This document shows positions 24,335 to 32,629 of a stretch of 36,630 nt of DNA, piece after piece (position 1 is the stretch's first letter; every line of letters begins with the position of its first letter). The DNA comes from Sporotomaculum syntrophicum (GTDB taxonomy: Bacteria > Bacillota > Desulfotomaculia > Desulfotomaculales > Desulfallaceae): assembly GCF_009932395.1 (NCBI RefSeq), contig NZ_LSRS01000005.1, positions 1 to 36,630 of the forward strand. The letters run 5' to 3'. Under the pieces are notes generated by a model. That model saw nothing but the letters and a program-made list of their open reading frames with translations. It had not been told where the DNA came from and made no database searches. Made by a program: the position numbers and the translations under genes.

Positions 24335-25135
24335 CTAGATTTCCAGTTCCTGCTGAGCCTGATAAACCACATCCTCATCAATTTGACGTTGTTTCTTACC
24401 ACTGGCAATGATCAGACAAGTAGTAACCAAGTTATTAATCAATCTAGGTAAGCCTTTGGTAATACCGTAAATTGCTTCTAAGGATGCTGGAGTAAAAACT
24501 TCCTCATGCAATCCGGAACTTTTCAACCGACTGGAGCAATATTCCCCAACCTCATCGCGTTTAAGCCCGTACATGAAATATTTAACGGTAAGCCTTTGCC
24601 GCAGCGGATTATTCACATTTAAGGCCAGTTTGTTTCTAATTAACGGCTGCCCGGCCAGAATTAAAATAAACGGATTTTGAGAGTCCATTGTAAAATTAAA
24701 AAGCAGTCTCAGCTCCTCTAGAATCTTGTTAGTCACCATGTGTACTTCATCTAATACTATTACCGGAGTTACATGTCGTTCGTAATATAAATTAGTTATG
24801 GCCCCTTGGATTTGATGAAAAATACTGACCTTCTTATGATGAGGCTGCTCACCTAACTCCAAAGCCAGACCCTGGTAGAACTCCAGAACTGTTACCGTGG
24901 ACAGGGCAAAATAGCAGGATTTGAAATATGCCGGATTAAGTTCATGTACATACTTTCTAAGGGCAGTAGTCTTACCACAGCCGGGTTCACCGGCAATCAG
25001 ACCGATACCCCGCATCTGCTGCAAATACTTAAGGCGGGATTCAAACTCTTTAAGGTCCTGGCCCATAAATAGCTGGTCAAAATCAATCTCTTTACTAAAG
25101 GGGTTAAACTTTAAGCCAAAAAACTGGGTAAACAT
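24335..25135 (-). CDS. ExeA/TniB-type AAA ATPase of the transposon
   Basis: A 266-aa ATPase. It starts MFTQFFGLKFNPFSKEI, as in ExeA-type transposon proteins. Walker A is GEPGCGKTTALRKY (about residues 47-60) and Walker B is VIVLDEVHMV (about 123-132); sensor-type sequence ILILAGQPLIRNKL follows, and the C-terminus has a helical lid. In TniB/MuB/IstB-like systems the ATPase binds target DNA and activates the transposase. The start codon overlaps the transposase stop (TAATG), so the two are coupled. Confidence 0.87.
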   Translation of the reverse strand: MFTQFFGLKFNPFSKEIDFDQLFMGQDLKEFESRLKYLQQMRGIGLIAGEPGCGKTTALRKYVHELNPAYFKSCYFALSTVTVLEFYQGLALELGEQPHHKKVSIFHQIQGAITNLYYERHVTPVIVLDEVHMVTNKILEELRLLFNFTMDSQNPFILILAGQPLIRNKLALNVNNPLRQRLTVKYFMYGLKRDEVGEYCSSRLKSSGLHEEVFTPASLEAIYGITKGLPRLINNLVTTCLIIASGKKQRQIDEDVVYQAQQELEI

Positions 25136-26520
25136 TACACTTCACCCACCTCGTCAGGAGTATCTGTTTCTTTGTCAGCATCAAAGATGGTGCTAAAAGA
25201 AACAATTGGTTCAGTAACTTCACCCTCTGTATAAGTAGGCGGAGTATCCTCCGGTTCATTCTGCTTGGCCGGGCGACCACGCCCTTTCCTTTTGGCACTG
25301 GCATTTTCCAATAAGTTGACCTGTCTGGCTTCGCCAACTTTAGCACCATCACGGTACAAAAAGACAGGCCGGGCCGGGTTATTCAGCCACTGGGGCTCGT
25401 ATCTTACCTCCAGGCGAGTATTGGCAAGTTTCTGGTCTGTTTCATAAAGAATGCTTTCCAAAGATAAAGTGGCGTCATGATTAATTTTACGCATTACACG
25501 CATAAGAAAATATTCGTCTAAAAGGGCCGGATCGGGAAACATTTTCACCTCGTCTGCCCGGGACATGAAATAGTCGAGGGGACTCATCTGCAAAGAACTG
25601 TGCACTTTGCGCTGGTAATCCTCCTCCAGCCACTCCCAGAAGCGCAGATTCAATTCCTCCAGCGAATTGATCTTTTCCGGTTCCAGGCGGCTCAAAAAGC
25701 GCATGCGTACAGTTCTAAAGAACCTTTCAACCTTGCCTTTTTGGTTAGGAGAAAATGGTTCAGCATGGAGTAAGCTGCACCCCAAGCTGGCACAGATAGA
25801 AGCCAACTGGCCACAGCGATACACTTTCCCGTTGTCCGTATAGAGCATTTTCGGCACTCCGCGCCTTAAAACCGCTTCCTTGAAGACATCCCGTATAGCC
25901 ACGAAATTCTGTTCCCAACTAAACCGGGCATGAGTAATGAGGCGGCTGGCATCATCAATATAAGCGATAAGATAGGTGCGTTTCCTGGCCCGACCTAGCC
26001 TTAGGTGTGGCCCATAGAGAATATCCGTTTGCCACAGTTGATTTATCTTCTGATGTGAAAAGCGTTTCATTTCTTTTTCTTCTTTGCCCGTGTCTTGGCT
26101 GATAACTAGATCGGGATTTTGGGCTAAAAAGCGGTAAAAGGTAGCTGGTGAAAGCTTGTCCGGCGTAAATACACCGTCTTTTACCAGTTCTTCATAGAGC
26201 AAAATGCTATTAAGTTTAGGCTTAGCAATCTTTTTCTCCTGTATCTTGAGGGCGATTTCTTCCGTTATACGCCGGCTCTTACCCCGGTCCGACCGGTAGC
26301 CTGGCTTTAGTCCCTCTAGACCGTGCCGGCGATAAAGATACAGCCACCATTCAAAGGTTTTTACCGTGTAGCGCCTCAGGCCGTAGTGTGGCATATCAAT
26401 CGGCTCGGTTGCCAGTTTTTTAAAATATTCCTTTTGATTTTCCGTCTGGTTGTTTAGGACCGGTGCAACTAGCGAGAATTTTCTAATAGCGATTTTTTCC
26501 CTTTCTTTTTCATCGAGCAT
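25135..26520 (-). CDS. DDE transposase, Mu/TniA-like with rve core
   Basis: A 461-aa transposase. Residues 1-135 hold helix-turn-helix units for end binding (TVKTFEWWLYLYRRHGLEGLKPGYRSDRGKSRRI). The rve catalytic core has D166 (WQTDILYG), D229 (MLYTDNGKVY) and E265 (NQKGKVERFFRTVR), spaced as DD35E. A beta-barrel part follows (ARPVFLYRDGAKVGEARQVN) and an acidic tail of about 60 residues that may contact the ATPase. AGGAGG lies 12 bases before the ATG. All three acidic residues are present, so it may be active. Confidence 0.9.
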   Translation of the reverse strand: MLDEKEREKIAIRKFSLVAPVLNNQTENQKEYFKKLATEPIDMPHYGLRRYTVKTFEWWLYLYRRHGLEGLKPGYRSDRGKSRRITEEIALKIQEKKIAKPKLNSILLYEELVKDGVFTPDKLSPATFYRFLAQNPDLVISQDTGKEEKEMKRFSHQKINQLWQTDILYGPHLRLGRARKRTYLIAYIDDASRLITHARFSWEQNFVAIRDVFKEAVLRRGVPKMLYTDNGKVYRCGQLASICASLGCSLLHAEPFSPNQKGKVERFFRTVRMRFLSRLEPEKINSLEELNLRFWEWLEEDYQRKVHSSLQMSPLDYFMSRADEVKMFPDPALLDEYFLMRVMRKINHDATLSLESILYETDQKLANTRLEVRYEPQWLNNPARPVFLYRDGAKVGEARQVNLLENASAKRKGRGRPAKQNEPEDTPPTYTEGEVTEPIVSFSTIFDADKETDTPDEVGEV

Positions 26521-26639
26521 GGAACTTTAGACCTCCTAAAACCGTTAAAGTTTGGAGGCATCAAGCGCTTGAAGCCGTTTGGCACCATTTCCGGTAATCA
26601 TAACATTTTACTATGCGGCCTCCCAGACAAAAGTTATGT

Positions 26640-26728
26640 TGGTGCCGCTATTAACATATCAAGGGTACCCAAGCAGCTTTTGATAATTGTATACTTGAAT
26701 TCTTCACTGTATCTTGCCATAGTGTTTC
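26640..26728 (-). pseudogene. IS3-family orfA N-terminal scrap
   Basis: On the minus strand GAGGAGG precedes ATG 26728 and MARYSEEFKYTIIKSCLGTLDML, then a stop at about 26642. The first 15 residues match a common IS3-type OrfA start. Nothing of the HTH remains. It lies between the transposase and the DUF6431-like gene. Confidence 0.5.
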
Positions 26729-26761
26729 CTCCTCTGCCCTACTTAACTAACTATATTTTAG

Positions 26762-27363
26762 TTAGAGGTCTATGACAACTATTCTGACACAGGGGGTGAA
26801 TGAGTACCTGCATTGTGTATAAAACCTTGTGGCGAAGGTCTGGATTTGGGGAAATCCGGTTGTTACAATGCTCAGTACTTCTTTGGCTCCTTTTCTTTTG
26901 TCCTGGTTGTCTGGTGGTAGCCTACCACCAGGGATAAGTTGGCGTAGACCTACTTTAATTCGGTTTAGATTGTTTAAAAATCGCCTTACATAGAATTGTA
27001 GATGGGATGGAGCCCACTCAAGGTGCTTCATAAGTTTTAAGCAAGACTGTAGAGAGTAGTTAGAGTTTAATATGTGGCATAAGGCTGTAAAGATTGTCTC
27101 CACAGTATATTGAAAATATGGTAGGCAAAAGGAAGGCAGGTATGAGATGGTCTTGCCGCAATGCTTACAGTAGTATCGGCGGATTAAGATTCGACCACTA
27201 AAGGTAGCGCCTATGGCATTGCGTTCATAAAAACTATGTTTTTGGGGGGCACTTTAACAAGGCATTCCGGATTGGGGCAAGAATCGGGTACGGGGAAGGG
27301 GAAGTTTTTACCCATACGCTGGTATTCTTCCGGTGTTGCTGTTGTATAGAATATCTGCTGCAT
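26762..27363 (-). pseudogene. Frameshifted DUF6431-like transposon protein
   Basis: From ATG 27363 the frame reads MQQIFYTTATPEEYQRMGKN... with a zinc knuckle CPNPEC, then runs into a stop soon after VPPKN. Shifting by one base in the run CCCCCCAAAAAC restores HSFYERNAIGATFSGRILIRRYYCKHCGKTISYLPSFCLPYFQYTVETI and continues to 26762. The pair of zinc knuckles and the LPYFQYT motif are what I recall of DUF6431 proteins found with transposons. A one-base loss in the A run explains the break; programmed frameshifting is less likely as no standard slippery heptamer is in frame. Confidence 0.65.
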
Positions 27364-27457
27364 TATTATCACTTCCAGCAAATATTCTATCTTTTTCTAA
27401 GCGGGGTTTTGAGTGGTAATATCTGTTAGGGACTGACAGACTGACTATTTATTAATC

Positions 27458-27474
27458 CCAATTTAATTTAAGAA
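27458..27474 (-). repeat. Right-end transposase-binding repeat
   Basis: Read on the minus strand it is TTCTTAAATTAAATTGG, matching the left copy at 23937-23953 in 15 of 17 positions and facing it. It lies about 95 bases outside the DUF6431-like gene and places that gene inside the element. Confidence 0.65.
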
Positions 27475-27623
27475 GTAAATGATAAAATTGTTTTCCAGCG
27501 TGGTTATTGGGACAAGCTTTCTTTCCTCAAACAGCATGGTTCGCCAATTGAGTAATACGCAAAAATTTACAGTCAAAGAGACAAAACCCCGGAATTACTT
27601 GAAGAATACCGCAAGCAAGCTAA

Positions 27624-27650
27624 CACCTGCCCCAGGCAGGTGCTTTTTTA
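27624..27650 (+). terminator. Strong intrinsic terminator
   Basis: CACCTGCC (27624-27631) pairs with GGCAGGTG (27635-27642) across a three-base loop, followed by CTTTTTT. The gene it once served is not recognisable. Confidence 0.8.
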
Positions 27651-27853
27651 TATCATTTCATTTTTGCTAAAATACCCAATCTCGCCCAAATAAAAGGTAT
27701 AATAAAAGAAGTAATTTACACTAGCGGAGCGTGTTGCTCAGCAAACATCGGCTTTCCTCTCGAGCACCAAACCCATATCAAGGTTCTTTAGAAACACCCT
27801 GGACTTCCTGAATAACTTAAGGCTACTCAATTCTAATAGATAGGAGAGCAGTT

Positions 27854-28227
27854 ATGGGGAAAAAAGATTTATCAGAAGAAGATATCAAAGCCAGATACAT
27901 AACCCCAGCAGTAACAAATGTGGGTTGGGATTTGAAAAAGCAAATCCGCTTAGAGTATGCTTTTACTGCCGGACGGATTATCCTGCGTGGCAATATTACT
28001 GCCAGGGGCAAAAAGAAAAGGGCAGACTATGTGCTTTTTTACAAGAATAACTTGCCGCTCGCTATTATTGAAGCAAAAGACAATAATCACCCAGTTGGGG
28101 CGGGATTGCAGCAGGCCATCGAATACGCCAAATACTGCAGGATGAGGATTTTAGGAATAAGCTGATGGATCTGATCATGCTGGATGTTTATGCAGCGTTT
28201 AATGAGGGTAGAGGTGTTAATGCGTGA
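27854..28227 (+). pseudogene. Truncated HsdR-like type I restriction fragment
   Basis: From ATG 27854 about 95 residues match the N-terminal nuclease domain of type I restriction R subunits: EEDIKARYITPAVTNVGWD, then RADYVLFYKNNLPLAIIEAKDNNHPVGAGLQQAIEYAKYC, giving the D and E-x-K nuclease residues. The following helicase motor of about 800 residues is absent. Another frame from about 28146 reads DFRNKLMDLIMLDVYAAFNEGRGVNA and stops at 28227, perhaps the end of the same or another restriction gene. A large internal deletion is the simplest reading. A stand-alone nuclease domain is possible but unlikely. Confidence 0.7.
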
Positions 28228-28396
28228 TGAGGGCGGTAATTCTTTCTAAGCAAGTCCTGGGTAATAACAATTTGGTGCAGGTTAGGTGCGGGTAATAGCT
28301 ATTAGGCGAAATTGAGAATATAAGTAATATTTACGACACAACCAGCAAATGGAGGGTTTTGTTAACACTTAATTCGTAAATGGGGTGGCTTAAAGT

Positions 28397-29350
28397 ATGC
28401 AAGATAAACACGATATTCATGATTTTTTAATTTCGGCTCAACGTGATATTCAAAATGAATATGAGCGAATATTGAAGCGTGCCAAAGAAGATCCCGGCAC
28501 AGCTGGCGATCAGGGGGAAGAAAACTGGGCTACTCTGCTGAGAAATTGGTTGCCTGGTTACTTTCACATAGTAACAAAAGGAAGAATATTGTGTGAAAAT
28601 GGTTATGCTTCCCCCCAGATCGATGTGTTGGTTTTATATCCTTCATACCCTAAGGTTCTTCTGGATAAAAAGTTATATTTAGCTGGGGGAGTTGCTGCTG
28701 CTTTCGAGTGTAAAACCACTCATAAATCCGTACATGTAAAAGAGGCAGTTGAAACTGCCTCAAACATAAGAAAAAACCTTAATAAATGCGAAGGATCTCC
28801 GTATGTAGAGCTAAATTCAAGTATCATTTATGGCTTGCTAGCTCACTCCCATTCTTGGAAAGGTGAAAAATCCAAGCCTGTTGAAAACATAGAGAATGCT
28901 TTATGGGAGGCAGATCAACTTTACGTCGATCATCCTGTCCAACAGCTTGATTTTATTACTGTCTCGGATCTTGCTACGTGGCAAGCAGTGAAAGTAGTAT
29001 TCATGACCCCTAAAAAGCCTTATTATAATGATGCTTTTGAAGAAATATATGGTAAGAATGGATCTGGTACATCTTCTTACGTTGTTGCTTCTATAGGTAC
29101 GAAGCAACAAAAAGACTACTTTTCCCCAATTAGTGTTCTACTAGCTGGTTTATTTTCGAAACTGTCTTGGAAATTTACCGATATGCGAGAACTGGATTTA
29201 TACTTTCGCAAGGTCAATATGATGGGTTTCGGAGAAGGTAAAACTCGTTTATGGCCTATTTCTATATATTCTGAGGGTATTAGAAATCGGATCTATAAAG
29301 GACAACTATCCAATGGAGTAGCTTACGACGAATGGCACTGTGTGTTTTAA
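28397..29350 (+). CDS. DUF6602 PD-(D/E)XK nuclease-like protein
   Basis: A 317-aa soluble protein. Residues 35-115 hold GDQGEENWATLLRNWLPGYFHIVTKGRIL, then SPQIDVLVLY and AAFECKTT. The D in QIDVLV and the E-C-K triad fit the PD-(D/E)XK nuclease fold, as described for DUF6602. The C-terminal 200 residues are of unknown type. The frame is intact although most neighbours are broken, which argues for recent function. It lies in a set of restriction-gene remnants, so a defence role is plausible. No partner gene is joined to it. Confidence 0.72.
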   Translation: MQDKHDIHDFLISAQRDIQNEYERILKRAKEDPGTAGDQGEENWATLLRNWLPGYFHIVTKGRILCENGYASPQIDVLVLYPSYPKVLLDKKLYLAGGVAAAFECKTTHKSVHVKEAVETASNIRKNLNKCEGSPYVELNSSIIYGLLAHSHSWKGEKSKPVENIENALWEADQLYVDHPVQQLDFITVSDLATWQAVKVVFMTPKKPYYNDAFEEIYGKNGSGTSSYVVASIGTKQQKDYFSPISVLLAGLFSKLSWKFTDMRELDLYFRKVNMMGFGEGKTRLWPISIYSEGIRNRIYKGQLSNGVAYDEWHCVF

Positions 29351-29413
29351 GGTTGTCATCTGAGCTAACTTGCTACTTCCTAATTTACCAAGGTATCTGA
29401 TGTGGTAACCTAC

Positions 29414-30623
29414 TAGCGGACACCGAGAAGATGGACAATAATAAAGAGAAGCCATCAGGAGGTGTCGACATGGCAAATTATTATGCCAGAGATACGAAAG
29501 TTGCTTATGTAGAACAAATTAATGCTGGGAAGCTAACGGTCACAGAAGCAGTAAAAGAATTGGGCTGTTCCAGATCAGCGATTTACTCATGGATAAGGAA
29601 GTTATCCGAAGATGAAGAACACGGTCTCCCGGGCAGTGGGCATATGAAGCCGGATATGGCATATCAGAGGCAACTTGAAAAAAAACAAGCAGCTAAAGAA
29701 TGAGATCGAATTTTAAAAAAAAGCGGCAGCGTACTTTGCCGGGGACCAGAGGAAAGGTACGCGATGATCGAGAAGGAACACAGCAATCTGGTCAGTATCA
29801 AGCGGGCCTGTGAATTGTGCAAGGTATCGCGCAGCGGATATTACGATTGGCATCGGAAACCTGCCAAAACAGATGTAGATGTCTTGTGTCAAAAGATAAA
29901 ACGAATATTTAAGAGGAGCCGCAAAACGTATGGTACACGTCGGATTAAGAAGCAATTAGCGGTTGAGGGGATAGTGGCTAGTCGTCAAAGAATCAGGCGT
30001 AAAATGGCTGAACAGGGACTTGTTGCGAAAGCCCATAGGAAAACTCGTGCTATCACAAACTCAAACCACGATCATCAAGTAGCACCAAATTTGCTGGATA
30101 GACAGTTTGATGTTCAACATCCCAATAGGGCCTGGGTTATGGATATCACCTATTTGGCAACAAGCGAAGGCTGGCTGTATTTGGCGATTGTTCTTGACTT
30201 ATATAGCAGGATGGTAGTTGGCTGGAGTATCGGCATGCGCATGACCAAAGAGCTGGTTATTAATGCTCTTGAGACTGCTATTAGGAGGCGTAATCCAGGC
30301 CCTGGGCTTATTTGTCACTCAGATCGCGGCAGTCAATATTGTAGCCATGCTTATCAGGATTTACTGCGGGAGCATGGTTTCCTGTGTAGTATGAGCCGCA
30401 AAGGTGAGTGTCAGGATAATGCCTGTGCGGAGACCTTTTTCCATAGTTTAAAGGTCGAATGGATATATGGAGAACCGTTAAAATCCAGATATAGGATGAA
30501 ACAGGAAGTTAGGGAATACATAGAGGTGTTTTACAATCGGCAGAGACTGCATTCTAACAATGGATATCTCTCGCCTTGTGATTTTGAAAGAGTTAGTCAG
30601 TCCAGCTTCTTATTGTCCGCTTA
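29414..30623 (+). mobile_element. IS3-family insertion sequence
   Basis: The left end TAGCGGACACCGAGAAGATG (from 29414) matches the complement of the right end, TAAGCGGACAATAAGAAGCT (30623 back to 30604), giving imperfect terminal inverted repeats. Inside are orfA (damaged) and orfB (complete). No clear target duplication is visible. The HNH gene starts abruptly at its right edge. Confidence 0.8.
29431..29703 (+). pseudogene. IS3 orfA, frameshifted
   Basis: OrfA DNA-binding subunit. Residues 15-60 carry the HTH (RDTKVAYVEQINAGKLTVTEAVKELGCSRSAIYSWIRKL). After QLEKK the frame ends early; one frame over reads KNKQLKNEIEF, a stop, then KKAAAYFAGDQRKGTR, the usual leucine-zipper end of OrfA. At least two small indels in A-rich runs are needed. 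Normal orfA would overlap orfB and make an OrfAB fusion by frameshift; here that is damaged, so transposition in cis is doubtful. The likely start is ATG 29470. Confidence 0.7.
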
Positions 30624-30624
30624 G
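29764..30624 (+). CDS. IS3 orfB transposase
   Basis: A 286-aa transposase catalytic subunit with an HTH_21 domain (YYDWHRKPAK... TYGTRRIKKQLAVEGIVASRQRIRRKM) and an rve core. Catalytic residues: D127 (VMDITYL), D187 (ICHSDRGSQY) and E223 (NACAETFFHSLK), a DD35E set. The C-terminal YIEVFYNRQRLHSNNGYLSP is typical. The frame is intact. Confidence 0.9.
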   Translation: MIEKEHSNLVSIKRACELCKVSRSGYYDWHRKPAKTDVDVLCQKIKRIFKRSRKTYGTRRIKKQLAVEGIVASRQRIRRKMAEQGLVAKAHRKTRAITNSNHDHQVAPNLLDRQFDVQHPNRAWVMDITYLATSEGWLYLAIVLDLYSRMVVGWSIGMRMTKELVINALETAIRRRNPGPGLICHSDRGSQYCSHAYQDLLREHGFLCSMSRKGECQDNACAETFFHSLKVEWIYGEPLKSRYRMKQEVREYIEVFYNRQRLHSNNGYLSPCDFERVSQSSFLLSA

Positions 30625-30626
30625 GC

Positions 30627-31094
30627 TTGACCAGATCAGAAACAACTGACTATGTAATGGAAGACAGTACATATTTTAAGCGCAGCTACATTACTTCAAC
30701 GATAAGACAGCGGTTACACCAAAAATCCTTCCGCGAGCGGGTCCTGGAGGCGTACAGCTCGCAATGTGCTTTTTGCAAGCTTAAACATACCGAGTTGCTT
30801 GATGCCGCTCACATAATACCGGATGCTGATGAACTGGGTGAACCAATGGTGAACAACGGGTTATCCTTGTGCAAGATTCACCATGCGGCTTTTGACAGCA
30901 ATATAATCGGTATAACTCCGGATTACAAAATTATGGTGCGTGAAGACATCTTATTAGAGAAAGACGGCCCAATGTTAAGGCACGGCATCCAGCAATTGCG
31001 TGACCAGAAAATAATTCTGCCGAAAAGCAAGCTGCTCTGGCCAGATCAAAACAGGCTGGAGGTTAAATATAACAGGTTCCGGGAAGTGGGGTAA
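30627..31094 (+). CDS. HNH endonuclease, N-terminally truncated
   Basis: A 155-aa HNH_2-type nuclease domain. CAFC (47-50) and CKIHH (82-86) bind the structural zinc, DAAHII (59-64) gives the first catalytic histidine, and VNNGLSLCKIHHAAFD the rest. Related proteins, as I recall, are about twice as long with another domain ahead, so the IS3 element has probably cut off the N-terminus; ATG 30657 is an alternative start. Copies of its last 40 codons occur at 35371-35486 and a shorter one at about 32568-32605. Nuclease activity may remain, but target recognition could be lost. Confidence 0.72.
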   Translation: MTRSETTDYVMEDSTYFKRSYITSTIRQRLHQKSFRERVLEAYSSQCAFCKLKHTELLDAAHIIPDADELGEPMVNNGLSLCKIHHAAFDSNIIGITPDYKIMVREDILLEKDGPMLRHGIQQLRDQKIILPKSKLLWPDQNRLEVKYNRFREVG

Positions 31095-31242
31095 GGGGTA
31101 GAGATGAAAATATTTTAATAATTATATCAAATTAAAGCAAGGCATATAGTATTGATCTATGTAATAATCAAACTCTCCTCAACCCACCGCCAGGGCCACC
31201 TGATGTTCGGCCACCTAAACCTGGGAAGCCTGACCGAGTCAC

Positions 31243-31276
31243 ATTCTAATACCACAGGATGCAGTGGTATTAGAAT
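31243..31276. repeat. Perfect 13-bp inverted repeat
   Basis: ATTCTAATACCAC (31243-31255) and GTGGTATTAGAAT (31264-31276) with an eight-base loop. No T run follows, so an operator for the wHTH/nuclease pair that starts 34 bases later is more likely than a terminator. Confidence 0.75.
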
Positions 31277-31309
31277 AAATCAAGAACAAATTTAACTAAG
31301 AATATGTAG

Positions 31310-31543
31310 GTGTTTGTCTTGGTTGATAAATTGACCCTTCATGAAGCAATGGTATATGTTTTACAAGATAAGCCTGATGGCCAAGCATCAACTCAAGATA
31401 TTAGTGACCAAGTGTATTCCATGAACCTATACCGAAAAAAGGACGGTAATAAGGCATTGGAGCATCAGATATTCCTGAGAGCTAGAAATTACCCTCATCT
31501 ATTTGAACTCATTGATCGGCACACAGTTAAATTAATTAAATAA
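31310..31543 (+). CDS. Small winged-helix protein, HARE-HTH-like
   Basis: A 77-aa protein: LTLHEAMVYVLQDKPDGQASTQDISDQVYSMNLYRKKDG, then HQIFLRARNYPHLFELIDRHTVKLI. Helix, helix, helix and a wing in this order resemble HARE-HTH domains, which are linked to restriction and DNA-modification proteins. The start is unclear: GTG 31310 or TTG 31319. It is 46 bases ahead of the nuclease-like gene and shares its AT-rich codon use, so the two probably work together. A perfect inverted repeat lies just upstream and may be its binding site. Confidence 0.62.
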   Translation: MFVLVDKLTLHEAMVYVLQDKPDGQASTQDISDQVYSMNLYRKKDGNKALEHQIFLRARNYPHLFELIDRHTVKLIK

Positions 31544-31589
31544 TTACATACTAAAATAATTGAAGCCTATTATAAAAAAGGGTGATAAA

Positions 31590-32543
31590 GTGACAGATTG
31601 TGAAAGCATTTTGGATATGCAAAAAAAATGCTGGGATTATTTAATAGATATTCAAAAAACTAATAGTTCCTTTTACTTCGTGCCAAGAAAAATAAATAAA
31701 TTGGGTCGTTTGAAACAGGGATATTTTTTTATAGGTAATGACAAGTATATGCAGATATCCTTCTGGGATGGTGATGACAGACTTGAAAAAATACATAACA
31801 TTTCTTGGGGAGTTCGTGATAATGGTTCATGTTTCATAGAGATAAGTTCAAGGGATAACACCGATAAGGCTGAATATTTAGCAGAACTAGTAAAAATATT
31901 GGAACAAAAGAGAGCTGTTATATACCAGGAAGTTAAGTTGAATAAGTGGCGTTATGAGTACCCAAGCAATCTTTTTTATATGGACACTTTGCAAAGCTTT
32001 ATAGATATTGAAAAGCCAATTATTGATGAATTCATAAGCAAACATCCTGGATATGGTATTTCTATGCTAGATAAAGAGTTTAATGAAAAATATGTATCTG
32101 GGTTAATACAAACCCTAACACAAGGAAACGCCAATAAAAAGAAGGAAGGTGTAGTAAGTGTATCCCCATCCGGCTATTTCATGGCGTTACAGCATAATGA
32201 ATTGCAAAATGCACTGGTAGATTATTTGGAAACCAATGGCGACAATTCTGTGAAAATTGAAGTTAACAATGTTGATATAACAGTTCAGACTGTTACAGGT
32301 GAAAATATTTTCTATGAACTTAAGACAAGTGATGTGAAACAAGCAATAAGATTGGCTATGGGGCAGCTATTAGAGTATTGTCATTATCCTAATAAAACAA
32401 AAGCAGACAGACTTGTTATTGTTACAAGGTATGCTCCAAGTGATGACGACATCATCTATTTAGATAAAATACGCAATTTATATCATGTACCTATTTATTA
32501 TCAACAATTTGATATGGAAAAGAAACAGCTGTTGTCTTTTTAA
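31590..32543 (+). CDS. PD-(D/E)XK nuclease-domain protein
   Basis: A 317-aa protein. The C-terminal 110 residues have the restriction-nuclease pattern: ALVDYLETNGDNSVKIEVNNVDITVQTVTGENIFYELKTSDVKQAIRLAMGQLLEYCHYP, in which D of VDITV and the E-L-K triad are catalytic candidates and Q of MGQLLEY completes the motif. The N-terminal 200 residues are unrecognised and may bind DNA or a partner. GTG 31590 was chosen, with AAGGGTG five bases upstream; TTG 31560 lacks one. The frame is intact. With the upstream wHTH gene it makes a candidate two-gene defence module. Confidence 0.7.
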   Translation: MTDCESILDMQKKCWDYLIDIQKTNSSFYFVPRKINKLGRLKQGYFFIGNDKYMQISFWDGDDRLEKIHNISWGVRDNGSCFIEISSRDNTDKAEYLAELVKILEQKRAVIYQEVKLNKWRYEYPSNLFYMDTLQSFIDIEKPIIDEFISKHPGYGISMLDKEFNEKYVSGLIQTLTQGNANKKKEGVVSVSPSGYFMALQHNELQNALVDYLETNGDNSVKIEVNNVDITVQTVTGENIFYELKTSDVKQAIRLAMGQLLEYCHYPNKTKADRLVIVTRYAPSDDDIIYLDKIRNLYHVPIYYQQFDMEKKQLLSF

Positions 32544-32567
32544 ATCCTTAAAATAGCGCTCAAAAAA

Positions 32568-32605
32568 ACTGGAGGTCAGGTATAACAGATTCCGGGAAGT
32601 GGGTC
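32568..32605 (+). repeat. Short copy of the HNH gene end
   Basis: CTGGAGGTCAGGTATAACAG and the following GGGAAGTGGG match the last codons of the HNH gene (31056-31092) and the copy at 35451-35486. The part upstream of it is missing. Confidence 0.7.
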
Positions 32606-32629
32606 AGCTAAATAAGGGGTGGTGTTTTT

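Larger units (their letters stand above)
23865..27480 (-). mobile_element. Mu/TniA-type transposon with AAA ATPase
   Basis: The element holds, in transcription order on the minus strand, a broken DUF6431-like gene, an IS3 orfA scrap, a DDE transposase, an AAA ATPase and an 87-aa protein. A 17-base motif close to TTCTCAAACTAAATTGG occurs at 23870, 23937, 23956 (weaker) and 23969 on the plus strand, and at 27474-27458 on the minus strand. Repeats that face inward from both ends are typical transposase-binding sites of the Tn7/Mu/Tn5053 group. The exact tips and a target-site duplication could not be fixed, so the ends are approximate. Confidence 0.65.
27364..27853. other. Right end of transposon and intergenic DNA
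   Basis: Holds the right-end repeat at 27458-27474 and a terminator at 27624-27650. A frame at about 27546-27690 has YAKIYSQRDKTPELLEEYRKQAN, which looks like the helical end of an unknown protein. Nothing else is supported. Confidence 0.4.

Noticed and set aside
24335-26520. CRISPR-associated (CAST) or full Tn7 transposon
   Set aside because: No tnsA, tniQ/tnsD or Cas gene is present; only a transposase, an ExeA-like ATPase and a small protein.
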